Shown: positions 1 to 7,557, counted from the stretch's first letter. The stretch is 16,743 bases of DNA from Holophagales bacterium (GCA_031281385.1 JAITFL010000182.1:1-16743), one strand, 5' to 3'. Translations and numbers: made by a program. The notes: generated from the letters alone by a model not told the origin.

Positions 1-65
1 GTTATGCCCAACTGGCGGCTTGCGCCCAGGGCCGAGATGTTGTTGAGAATAGATCCTTGTGCCAT
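1..65 (-). CDS. Flagellin, N-terminal fragment (runs off the left edge)
   Basis: Read on the minus strand from the ATG at 65, the sequence begins MAQGSILNNISALGASRQLG and continues off the window. This resembles the start of bacterial flagellins, where a short Asn/Ile/Ser/Ala/Leu-rich segment opens the D0 helix that polymerises the filament. A strong ribosome binding site (AAGGAGG, 77-71) lies 5 bases before the ATG; another ATG inside the GGAGGATG overlap is too close to the Shine-Dalgarno to be preferred. An excellent sigma-28 promoter lies about 60-90 bases upstream, which fits a late flagellar gene. Only about 21 residues are visible, so identification rests on this short motif plus the promoter. 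Another flagellin-like filament or hook-junction protein remains possible. Confidence 0.75.
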   Translation of the reverse strand, partial: MAQGSILNNISALGASRQLGI

Positions 66-88
66 TGCATCCTCCTTGATGCGCTTTG

Positions 89-106
89 GGTGGCGTCCGT
101 GCCACC
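89..106 (-). promoter_or_regulatory. Hairpin in flagellin 5' leader, possible CsrA site
   Basis: On the transcript strand this is a perfect 6-bp stem (GGTGGC/GCCACC) closing the hexaloop ACGGAC. A GGA in a hairpin loop, followed by a second GGA in the Shine-Dalgarno (GGAGGA), is the arrangement CsrA uses to repress flagellin (hag) translation in Bacillus subtilis. The structure is seen directly; the CsrA role is inference and no csrA gene is visible here. Confidence 0.4.
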
Positions 107-124
107 AGTTGTTTGACAACTACT

Positions 125-152
125 GATTCGGCAGAACCAAGGGACGACTTTA
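125..152 (-). promoter_or_regulatory. Sigma-28 (FliA) promoter of flagellin
   Basis: On the minus strand the -35 element TAAAGTCG (152-145) and the -10 element GCCGAATC (132-125) are separated by 12 bases. The known FliA consensus is TAAAGTTT, 11 bases, GCCGATAA, so 6 of 8 and 5-6 of 8 positions match with spacing one base longer. Transcription would start near 118, giving a leader of about 50 bases before the flagellin ATG. This supports both the flagellin call and the presence of a FliA-type regulon. Confidence 0.7.
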
Positions 153-330
153 CCCTTTTTTCTTGTATTTTTGAAATATTTTTTATTAATGATTTATTGA
201 ATTTTCTCGATTGGTTTGTGTAAGTGGTGTAATGATTGCGGTTTTCGATGGGCGGGGGTTGGTTGGAAGATGGCACTGATGAGCGCCTTGACGTACTCGG
301 AATGATGGCCCGGCAACTTGCTTCGTTTCG

Positions 331-355
331 CGCCGATTCATGGAACCCGCCCGGA
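331..355. repeat. 25-bp direct repeat, copy 1 (other copy 864-888)
   Basis: The stretch beginning CGCCGATTCATGG and ending CCCGCCCGGA recurs at 864-888 with two differences. Both copies lie at the edges of the larger dispersed repeats, copy 1 next to the inverted element 357-669 and copy 2 directly before the element 889-1015, so they may mark an element boundary. Confidence 0.6.
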
Positions 356-356
356 C

Positions 357-669
357 AGCACTGAACGGAGCATTCTCTCCGCTTGAATCGCCCACATCGA
401 AGCTATCTCCATGCATCCGCCCCTACATAAAAGCCTTCTCCGGGCATCTGCCTCCCCATCAAAGCCATGTCCATGTATCAGCCCCTACATAGGGCAGTTA
501 GCGAGGCGAGTACCCGGGGTCTGGGGAGTAGCGCAGCGCGGGCTCGCATGCGAGTCCGTGCTGAGCGAATCCCCAGTTAGCATTTAGGAAGCTTTTCCAA
601 GACCCGGCGCGAAACACCCAAGGCCGCAGTATGCCCGCCCCGAGTTCAAGCAGCGAATGACCTCGCTGC
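357..669 (-). repeat. Dispersed hairpin-rich repeat, copy A (inverted)
   Basis: This non-coding element is the inverse of copies at 2467-2785 (B) and 7624-8105 (C). In the element's own 5'-to-3' direction (minus strand here) it holds: a hairpin with stem GCAGCGA/TCGCTGC and loop GGTCAT (669-650); a 32-base block (599-568) that is identical in all three copies; a long imperfect hairpin closed by CTGGGGA/TCCCCAG arms with the palindrome CTCGCATGCGAG at its tip; and several degenerate units of about 30 bases resembling GGGCGGATGCATGGAGAT followed by GGCTTCGATG. No open reading frame in it looks coding. It lies between the flagellin and the first glycosyltransferase. Confidence 0.85.
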
Positions 670-863
670 GTCATCAATCGGCATAAATATCAACGCGGGC
701 GTCAGCACGCATCAATTTCTAGTATTGTCCATTGAGCTTCTTGCAAAACTCGGCTAATTTTTGTGTGCATGACTCCGTGCAGCGCGGGCGTTCAATCTGT
801 TTCTAATTCCTGATTCTATCTTTCGCGCTCGGGACTAACACCTTTGTAATTTTGCCTATTCAT
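670..863. other. Intergenic stretch, little recognisable content
   Basis: No gene is visible. The only repeats seen are ATTGTCCATT (724-733), which recurs twice at about 2831-2855, and a 21-base word GAGCTTCTTGCAAAACTCGGC (734-754), written here in two parts GAGCTTCTTGC and AAAACTCGGC, which recurs exactly at 16680-16700. Confidence 0.5.
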
Positions 864-888
864 CGCCGGTTCATGGAGCCCGCCCGGA
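864..888. repeat. 25-bp direct repeat, copy 2
   Basis: This matches 331-355 at 23 of 25 positions and sits immediately before repeat copy D. Confidence 0.6.
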
Positions 889-1015
889 TGCTAAACTGGG
901 GGTCTCCCTCATGGCATCGCTCGCAAGCTCGCGCTGCCTCGGTCGGCCCCCAGACCCCCGGATACTCGCTTCACCTACTGCTCTATGTACGGGTGGATGC
1001 CCGGAGATGGCTCCG
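889..1015 (+). repeat. Dispersed hairpin-rich repeat, copy D (partial, diverged)
   Basis: This is a shorter, diverged copy in the same orientation as copies B and C. It keeps the CTGGGGG/CCCCCAG arms that close the long hairpin, the CAGACCCCC-GATACTCGC segment, the CTATGTA block and one unit of the ~30-base repeat (GGGTGGATGCCCGGAGATGG). The GGTCAT hairpin and the 32-base identical block are missing. It ends about 45 bases before the first glycosyltransferase, so it would be part of that gene's leader or promoter region. Confidence 0.7.
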
Positions 1016-1059
1016 ATGAGTACAGGGCAGGTTCCGCAAGAGATTCAATGGAGAAATAA

Positions 1060-2361
1060 ATGCTCATCTCATTAGCAATGATAGTGAAAAACGAAGAGGA
1101 GACGCTTGCCCACTGCCTAGAGTCTGTAAAACCCATAGTTGAGGAGATGATAATAGTTGACACTGGCTCCACGGACAGCACCATTGAAATTGCCAAGAGT
1201 TTCGGGGCATCTGTCTATAATTTCCAGTGGTGCGACGATTTTTCCGCCGCCAGAAACGAGAGCCTGAAACATTGCACCGGGGAATGGGTATTAATAATGG
1301 ATGCGGACGAGGCCATAGACCCCCTAGACCATGAAAAAATCAAGAATGCCTGCACAAGCCCATTCGCCGATGCCTATGAACTGACAAATCGCGACTACAT
1401 GCTTTCGTCCCTTGCCAGCACGCATGATAGTGCCGCAGTGCCAAACAGGTCGGCTTACGCCGAAGGGCGCAACCTGCCATTCTATGCCGAAGCGATGAGC
1501 CTTAGGCTGGCCAAAAGGTTCGACTGGCTCTCTTTTGAAGGCAGGATACATGAAACGATTGGCAATTCCCTAGAAGCCCACGGAAAATCCGTCAAACGCC
1601 TCAACGCCGTGATACACCACTATGGGCAGCTGCTTACAGAAAGGAAAGGATACAAGTCCAATTACTATCTGACGCTGGCCCAGCTCGACGCCGAGGCCGA
1701 CCCCGAAAACCTAGCGGCGCAATTCCACGTCCTGCAGCAGGCTCTGGTGGCCGGGCAGTGGGAATTGGCGCTGCAGGCCGCAGAAGCAAGCATCAACTCG
1801 AGCGAAAAAGTACATCCCTTTGTGATATTTGGGGCGGGCGCGGCGCTGCAAGAATTGGGCAGACACGAAGAGGCCATAGCCCACTTTGACGCCCTTTTGG
1901 CCGCCGCCCCGGGCCACACGCTGGCAAAGCTGCGAAAGGGGGCCTCATTCGAAGCGCTAGGGAACTTCAATGTGGGGCGGCAATTGATGGAAGAGGCGCT
2001 TGAGGCGGAACCTGGCAACGTCCAAGTGTATGGTTCGCTGGCAAACCTAGAATTGGCACTAAACAATCCTGATGGCGCCCGACAAGTGCTGCTAAAAGGG
2101 GTTGAAACCATCCCAAGGGAACCTCTGCTTTACGACCTTTTGATCAAAATTGAAATAGAAAGGGGCAACCAGCCGCAGGCGGCGCAGGACGCGCTGCGCG
2201 GGATACAGAACTGCCCAAGTGGCAACACAATGTGGTACCGCCTGGCCGCCGCGCACCTAAGCAGCATTGGTGAGCGGCAGACAGCAAAGTCAATTTTGGA
2301 ACTGGGGCTAAAGACATTCCCCGGCGACCAGGACTTAGAGAGGCTGGCGGGGATCATTTAG
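1060..2361 (+). CDS. Family 2 glycosyltransferase with TPR repeats (paralogue 1, short)
   Basis: This is a 433-residue protein with an N-terminal GT-A domain. The opening SLAMIVKNEEETL, the nucleotide-binding DTGSTD (34-39) and the metal-binding DAD (81-83) are classic family-2 motifs; GRIHE (161-165) and HHYG (186-189) follow. From about residue 200 there are TPR-like helical pairs. Compared with the three downstream paralogues it lacks about 76 residues (roughly two TPR units) near residue 338-342, then rejoins the shared C-terminal cap (YDLLIKIE to FPGD). The start is fixed by an in-frame stop just upstream and a GGAG site. No signal peptide or membrane segment is seen, so it acts in the cytoplasm. 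Nearby flagellin suggests a flagellin or surface-protein glycosyltransferase, which is inference. The leader AGGTTCCGCAAGAG also precedes paralogue 2. Confidence 0.9.
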   Translation: MLISLAMIVKNEEETLAHCLESVKPIVEEMIIVDTGSTDSTIEIAKSFGASVYNFQWCDDFSAARNESLKHCTGEWVLIMDADEAIDPLDHEKIKNACTSPFADAYELTNRDYMLSSLASTHDSAAVPNRSAYAEGRNLPFYAEAMSLRLAKRFDWLSFEGRIHETIGNSLEAHGKSVKRLNAVIHHYGQLLTERKGYKSNYYLTLAQLDAEADPENLAAQFHVLQQALVAGQWELALQAAEASINSSEKVHPFVIFGAGAALQELGRHEEAIAHFDALLAAAPGHTLAKLRKGASFEALGNFNVGRQLMEEALEAEPGNVQVYGSLANLELALNNPDGARQVLLKGVETIPREPLLYDLLIKIEIERGNQPQAAQDALRGIQNCPSGNTMWYRLAAAHLSSIGERQTAKSILELGLKTFPGDQDLERLAGII

Positions 2362-2466
2362 CCAATTTTGGGTGTTGAGACTTCCTTCGCTCGTTCAATG
2401 CCATGGTACGGACTCTCTAGGATGCTAAGCCATGCGCCCGGCAATCCCATCGTGCCGAATGGACAC

Positions 2467-2785
2467 GCGGCGAGGTCATTCGCCGCTTGGACTCGGAAGG
2501 AAGGCGTTGCGGCCTTGGAGGTTTTCCACCGGATCTTGGAAAAGCTTCCTAAATGCTAACTGGGGATTCATTCAGGGCGGCCTCGCATGCGAGTCCACCC
2601 TTCATTACTCCCCAGACCCCTTATACTCGTTTCGCCCACTGCCCTATGTAGGGGCTGATACATGGACATGACTTCGAGGGGCGGGTAGATGCACGAAGAT
2701 GGCTTCAACGGGCGGGCGGATGATTGGGAGATAGCTTCGATGTGGGCGATTCAAGCGGGGAGAATGCTTCGTTCAGCACTGGACG
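2467..2785 (+). repeat. Dispersed hairpin-rich repeat, copy B
   Basis: This fills most of the 546-base gap between paralogues 1 and 2. It has the GGTCAT hairpin (stem GCGGCGA/TCGCCGC, 2467-2486), the 32-base block identical to copies A and C (2537-2568), the long hairpin closed by CTGGGGA/TCCCCAG with CTCGCATGCGAG at the tip, and at least three ~30-base degenerate units (about 2650-2745). It is inverted relative to copy A, so the two form inverted repeats of some 300 bases around the first glycosyltransferase, and direct relative to copy C. Confidence 0.85.
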
Positions 2786-2907
2786 CTCAACCCACTCATT
2801 AATAATGGCGCGGCCGAAGTCCGCTGCCACAATTGTCCATTGTTAATTGTCCATTTGCTAATCGGAGTCTTTGGGCTCAAAATTAGCTAGGTTCCGCAAG
2901 AGGCTCA
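2786..2907. other. Leader region of the second glycosyltransferase
   Basis: No gene is present. Two copies of AATTGTCCATT (2831-2841 and 2845-2855) stand 14 bases apart. From about 2889 the sequence matches the leader of the first glycosyltransferase (AGGTTCCGCAAGAG, then TCAATGGAGAAA), so the leader was duplicated with the gene. No convincing -35/-10 pair was found. Confidence 0.45.
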
Positions 2908-2919
2908 ATGGAGAAACAG

Positions 2920-4452
2920 ATGCTCATCTCATTGGCAATGATTGTCAAAAACGAAGAGGAAACCCTAGCCCAGTGCCTAGAATCAGTGAAGCCCATCGTT
3001 GACGAGATGGTAATTGTTGACACTGGCTCAACCGACAGAACCATAGAAATAGCCAAGGGATTTGGGGCATCTGTCTATAATTTCCAGTGGTGCGATGACT
3101 TTTCCGCCGCAAGAAACGAGAGCCTAAAGCACTGCACCGGGGAGTGGGTGTTAATAATTGACGCGGACGAAGCCATAGACCCCTTGGACTATGAAAAAAT
3201 CAAAAATGCCTGCACAAACCCATTCGCCGATGCGTACGAATTGGTACACAGGCACTATTCATACGACTCTACAAAGTCATCGCAAGACTATGCGGCAGTG
3301 CCGAACACATCGCCCTACAGCGAAGGCAGACACCTGCCATTCTATGCCGACAACTCCGCGCTCAGGCTTGCCAAAATGTTCGATGGCTTGGCATTTTCAA
3401 ATAGCATCCATGAATCCCTCAGACAAACGCTACTGGACAACGGGAAAACCATAAAAGACTTGGACGTCGTCCTGCACCACTATGGAGACCTCTTCAAGGA
3501 CAGAGAGGAACACAAGATCAGCTATTACTTGATGCTTGCGTCTAAAGAGGCAGAAAAAAAACCACAGAGCATGGATGCCCAATTTAATTTGATGCAGCAG
3601 GCCTTAGCAGCAAAGATGTGGGACTTGGCCCTTAGGTCGGCTGACGCATGCCTGCGAATTGGCCCAGAAGTGGATTCGCATGTCCTGTACACCCGGGCAT
3701 GGGCGTTGCAAGAACTAGGCAGGCATGGGGATGCCATCCAGCAGTCGGAAACACTGTTGACCCATAAGCCTGAACACGCCCCCGCGCTTCTATTGAAGGC
3801 CATTTCGTTGGTTCAGCTTGGGGACGTTGATCTAGGCCGAAAAGCGGCGCGGCGGGCAATAGAGCTGCAGCCAGGCTTCACCCCGGCGCGAATATATTTG
3901 GCGCACTTGGACATCAAAGATGAGAATTTTGATTCGGCTAGAAAAATTTTGGCGGAAGCACTGAAAATTGCCCCAAATGAACCAAAAATCTATGACCAGT
4001 TGCTATACATCGAACTGCTGGATGGCAACCACCTTGAAGCTACAAAGATAGCGGAGCGGGCCATCAAGGAGTGTCCCGGCAGGGGCGAGGGCAATTGGGA
4101 GAGCTGCGTCTATCAATATTACAGCCAGATGGCTGAACACGAGCTGGCCACAGGGCGATTTGACGCGGCCCGACAGCTTGCCCTAAAAGGGCTGGAAAGC
4201 GTCCCGAGGGAACCTCTTCTTTACGATCTTTTGATAAAAATTGAAATGGGAAGGGACAACTTGCAGCAGGCGGCGCAGGACGCACTAAAGGGCCTTCAAA
4301 ACTGCCAAGCCAGCAGCCCGCTGTGGTACCGCCTTGCCGCCGTGTACTTAGGCAAAGTCGGTGAGCGGCATACGGCCAAGTCCATCTTGGATCTTGGGCT
4401 AAAGGCGTTTCCGGGTGACCCAGATTTAGTCAGGTTGATGGGGATAATTTAA
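2920..4452 (+). CDS. Family 2 glycosyltransferase with TPR repeats (paralogue 2)
   Basis: This 510-residue protein has the same plan as its neighbours: KNEEETL, DTGSTD (34-39), DAD (81-83), HHYG (186-189), then TPR-like repeats to the end. Position 161-165 reads NSIHE instead of the GRIHE of paralogues 1 and 4, so a likely active-site-proximal loop differs. I place the start at 2920, because all four paralogues align from ML-SLAMIVKNEE and the GGAG in front is the ribosome binding site. An in-frame ATG at 2908 would add only MEKQ, and the equivalent position in paralogue 1 runs into a stop. It is followed after 10 bases by paralogue 3, so they are co-transcribed. The role in flagellin or surface glycosylation is inferred from context. 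Confidence 0.9.
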   Translation: MLISLAMIVKNEEETLAQCLESVKPIVDEMVIVDTGSTDRTIEIAKGFGASVYNFQWCDDFSAARNESLKHCTGEWVLIIDADEAIDPLDYEKIKNACTNPFADAYELVHRHYSYDSTKSSQDYAAVPNTSPYSEGRHLPFYADNSALRLAKMFDGLAFSNSIHESLRQTLLDNGKTIKDLDVVLHHYGDLFKDREEHKISYYLMLASKEAEKKPQSMDAQFNLMQQALAAKMWDLALRSADACLRIGPEVDSHVLYTRAWALQELGRHGDAIQQSETLLTHKPEHAPALLLKAISLVQLGDVDLGRKAARRAIELQPGFTPARIYLAHLDIKDENFDSARKILAEALKIAPNEPKIYDQLLYIELLDGNHLEATKIAERAIKECPGRGEGNWESCVYQYYSQMAEHELATGRFDAARQLALKGLESVPREPLLYDLLIKIEMGRDNLQQAAQDALKGLQNCQASSPLWYRLAAVYLGKVGERHTAKSILDLGLKAFPGDPDLVRLMGII

Positions 4453-4462
4453 TGGGGGAACA

Positions 4463-5995
4463 ATGCTGGTTTCGCTGGCAATGATTGTCAAAAACGAAGA
4501 GGAAACCCTAGCGCACTGCCTAGAATCAGTGAAGCCCATAGTTGACGAGATGGTAATAGTTGACACTGGCTCAACCGACAAAACCATAGAAATAGCCAAG
4601 GGATTTGGGGCATCTGTCCATCATTTCCAGTGGTGCGATGATTTTTCCGCCGCCAGAAACGAGAGCCTAAAACACTGCCGGGGGGAATGGGTGCTGGTGA
4701 TGGACGCAGACGAGGCCATAGACCCATTGGACTACGAAAAAATCAAGAATGCCTGCACAAACCCATTCGCCGATGCCTACGAAATGAAGTGCCGCTACTA
4801 TTCATACGACTCCACCAAACTATCGCAGAGCAGCGGGGCCGTGCCAAATACGTCGCCTTATAGCGAGGGCAGGCACCTGCCATTCTATGCAGAAAACACC
4901 GCGCTCAGGCTTGCCAAGATGTTTGATGGCTTGGTTTTTTCAAATAGCGTCCATGAATCCATGCGCCCATCTTTGACAAACTGCGGAAAAACAATTAAGC
5001 CTCTGGACGCCGTCCTGCACCACTACGGAGACCTCTTCAAGGACAGGGTGCAGCACAAGATCAACTATTACTTGATGCTTGCAACCAAAGAGGCAGAAAA
5101 AAACCCGCAGAGCATGGAAGCCCACTTCAATGTTATGCAACAGGCCCTAGATGCAAATATGTGGGACTTGGCCCTTAGGTCGGCCGATGAGTGCCTTCGT
5201 GTCGGCCAAAATGTGTATCCCCATGTCCTGTTCGGCAAAGCCTCTGCCCTCAAAGAGCTAGGCAGGCACGAGGAAGCCATAGATCAATTGAACGTGCTAT
5301 TGATCATATCGCCGGGGCATGCCCCAGCGATGCTTTTGAAGTCGTTTTCATTGGTGGAGCTTGGAGACGTTGAATCGGGGCGCCAGACAACGCAGCGCGC
5401 AATAGAACTGCAGCCAAGTTTCGTACTTGCGCGAATATATTTGTCGCATCTGGACATCAAAGAGGGCAAAATGGATGCGGCCAGAAAGACCTTGGCGGAA
5501 GCTCTGGAAATAGCCCCAAGCGAACCAAAAATTTATAACCAGATGCTACACATCGAACTGCTGGAAGGCAACCACCTTGAAGCTACAAAGATAGCGGAGC
5601 GGGCCATCAAAGAGTGCCCCGGCGGGGGCGATGGCAATTGGGAGAGCTGCGTCTATCAATATTACAGCCAGATGGCGGAACACGAACTGGCTAGGGGTGG
5701 CTTTGACAATGCCCGCCAACTGGCACTCAAAGGACTGGAAAGCGTCCCGAATGAACCCCGCCTCTACGACCTGCTGATAAAAATAGAAATGGGAAGGGAC
5801 AATTTGCAGCAGGCGGCACAGGACGCACTAAAGGGCCTTCAGAACTGCCAAGCCAGCAGCCCGCTATGGTACCGCCTGGCGGCCGTGTACTTAGGCAAAG
5901 TCGGTGAGCGGCATACGGCCAAGTCCATCTTGGAGATGGGGCTAAAGGCGTTTCCGGGTGACCCAGATTTAGTCAGGTTGATGGGGATCATTTAA
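4463..5995 (+). CDS. Family 2 glycosyltransferase with TPR repeats (paralogue 3)
   Basis: This 510-residue protein is the closest relative of paralogue 2; both share NS(I/V)HE at 161-165 and the SYDSTK segment near 114-119. The catalytic motifs DTGSTD (34-39) and DAD (81-83) are intact. TPR-like helices run from about residue 200, including an ECPGGGDGNWESCVYQYY stretch shared with paralogue 2. The last ~85 residues match paralogue 2 almost exactly, also at DNA level, which suggests recent duplication or gene conversion. A GGGGG ribosome binding site stands 10 bases after the previous stop, so translation is probably coupled. It is cytoplasmic, with no targeting signal. The acceptor is unknown; flagellin is the best guess from the neighbourhood. 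Confidence 0.9.
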   Translation: MLVSLAMIVKNEEETLAHCLESVKPIVDEMVIVDTGSTDKTIEIAKGFGASVHHFQWCDDFSAARNESLKHCRGEWVLVMDADEAIDPLDYEKIKNACTNPFADAYEMKCRYYSYDSTKLSQSSGAVPNTSPYSEGRHLPFYAENTALRLAKMFDGLVFSNSVHESMRPSLTNCGKTIKPLDAVLHHYGDLFKDRVQHKINYYLMLATKEAEKNPQSMEAHFNVMQQALDANMWDLALRSADECLRVGQNVYPHVLFGKASALKELGRHEEAIDQLNVLLIISPGHAPAMLLKSFSLVELGDVESGRQTTQRAIELQPSFVLARIYLSHLDIKEGKMDAARKTLAEALEIAPSEPKIYNQMLHIELLEGNHLEATKIAERAIKECPGGGDGNWESCVYQYYSQMAEHELARGGFDNARQLALKGLESVPNEPRLYDLLIKIEMGRDNLQQAAQDALKGLQNCQASSPLWYRLAAVYLGKVGERHTAKSILEMGLKAFPGDPDLVRLMGII

Positions 5996-6006
5996 TAGGG
6001 GAACAG

Positions 6007-7557
6007 ATGCTGGTTTCGCTGGCAATGATTGTCAAAAACGAAGAGGCGACGCTGGCGCACTGCCTAGAATCGGTAAAGCCCATCGTTGACGAGATGGTAA
6101 TTGTTGACACTGGGTCAACCGACAGAACCATAGAAATAGCCAAGGGATTCGGGGCAAGCGTACATCATTTCCAGTGGTGCGACGATTACTCTGCGGCGCG
6201 AAATGAAAGCCTAAAGCATTGCAACGGGGAGTGGGTTCTAATAATTGATGCCGATGAGGCCATAGACCCATTGGACTACGAAAAAATCAAGAATGTCTGC
6301 ACAAGCCCTTTTGCAGATGCATACAATCTGACGCACAGGCACTACCTGCCCAGCGCCAGCATAACAAATCAGGGAGTTTCTGCAGTGCCAAACACATCGG
6401 ACTACAGCGAGGGAAAGGGCCTGCCCTTCTTTGCTGACAACCCCGTGTGCAGGCTGGCCAGGGCGTTCAACGGTCTGACTTTCTGGGGCAGGATACACGA
6501 AGATATTGCACCTTGGCTGTCCGAGCATGGCAAGACAGTCAAGCCGCTGGACGCTGTCATACACCACTATGGGAAAATGTTCATAGACCGCGACGACCAA
6601 AAATTGAACTACTACTATATGCTTGCGGCGCAGGAAGCCGAAAGGTTCCCCGACAGGCTAAAAACCCAGTACAACTTGCTGCAAATGGCACTGCCAGCAA
6701 AAAAGTGGGACGTGGCCCTTAGGTCTGCCGATGAATGTATAAAAATTAGCCCCACGGCGGATTCTTTTGTTCTGCTTGGAAGAAGCCTAGCGCTGCACGA
6801 ATTGGGCAGGTTCGAAGAAGCCGTCAGTTGTTTCGATCTGCTGCTGAGTCAAGAGCCGGGCCATGCAATGGCACTTTCGGGCAAGGCGATGTCTTTGGTG
6901 GCCTTGGGGAACATAGGCGAGGGACGCCAAACACTATTAAAGGCCATTGCACTGAACCCCAACTATGTGTCCGGCCACCTCTGCCTTGCCCAACTGGAGA
7001 TGAAAAACGGCGACATGGCCGCCGCTAGAAAGGTACTGTCGGACGCGATCAACGCCATGCCTGGCGAGCCAAAGCTATATGACCAACTTATCAACATCGA
7101 ACTGTACGAAAACAGGCCGCAACAAGCGGCGAGCCTTGCAGCTAGGGCAATGGCAATGTGCCCCAACACGGGCCAGGGCAGGGGCAGCAGCAGGGAAGGG
7201 TGGCAGAGCATTATTGCCCAGTACAATTGCCAGCTTGCCGAATCCGAGCTAACAAAAGGCAATGGGGACGCCGCCAAGCAAATACTATTGAACGCGCTGG
7301 AATCTGCCCCAATGGCGCCTAAACTATACGACCTACTGATAAAAATCGAGATGGATAGGGGCAACTTGCCGCAAGCGGCCCGACACGCGCTGAAGGGCAT
7401 CCAGAACTGTCAAACCAGTAGCCCGCTTTGGTACCGCTTGGCCGCCGCGTACTTAAGCAAAGCCGGAGAGCGGCATAAAGCCAAGTCCATCTTGGAGATC
7501 GGGGTAAAGGCATTCCCGGGCGACACGGACTTAATTAGGTTGATGGGGATAATTTAG
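6007..7557 (+). CDS. Family 2 glycosyltransferase with TPR repeats (paralogue 4)
   Basis: This 516-residue protein is the most diverged of the trio in its middle. It keeps DTGSTD (34-39), DAD (81-83), GRIHE (161-165, as in paralogue 1) and HHYG (186-189). The TPR region has a slightly longer Gly/Ser/Arg-rich insertion (CPNTGQGRGSSREGWQ) where paralogues 2 and 3 read CPG-G-G-NWES. The C-terminal cap (YDLLIKIEMDRGNLPQAA to FPGD and MGII) is again conserved. It follows paralogue 3 after 11 bases with a GGGG ribosome binding site, as the last gene of the run. No clear terminator follows; a perfect AT-rich palindrome GAAAATATTTTC lies at 7573-7584. Confidence 0.9.
   Translation: MLVSLAMIVKNEEATLAHCLESVKPIVDEMVIVDTGSTDRTIEIAKGFGASVHHFQWCDDYSAARNESLKHCNGEWVLIIDADEAIDPLDYEKIKNVCTSPFADAYNLTHRHYLPSASITNQGVSAVPNTSDYSEGKGLPFFADNPVCRLARAFNGLTFWGRIHEDIAPWLSEHGKTVKPLDAVIHHYGKMFIDRDDQKLNYYYMLAAQEAERFPDRLKTQYNLLQMALPAKKWDVALRSADECIKISPTADSFVLLGRSLALHELGRFEEAVSCFDLLLSQEPGHAMALSGKAMSLVALGNIGEGRQTLLKAIALNPNYVSGHLCLAQLEMKNGDMAAARKVLSDAINAMPGEPKLYDQLINIELYENRPQQAASLAARAMAMCPNTGQGRGSSREGWQSIIAQYNCQLAESELTKGNGDAAKQILLNALESAPMAPKLYDLLIKIEMDRGNLPQAARHALKGIQNCQTSSPLWYRLAAAYLSKAGERHKAKSILEIGVKAFPGDTDLIRLMGII

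Noticed and set aside
186..416. Open frame on the minus strand in the spacer
   Set aside because: It lies inside repeat material, its codon use does not resemble the real genes, and it has no recognisable domain.
2368..2671. Two overlapping plus-strand frames after the first glycosyltransferase
   Set aside because: They cover repeat copy B and its hairpins; no Shine-Dalgarno or homology supports them.
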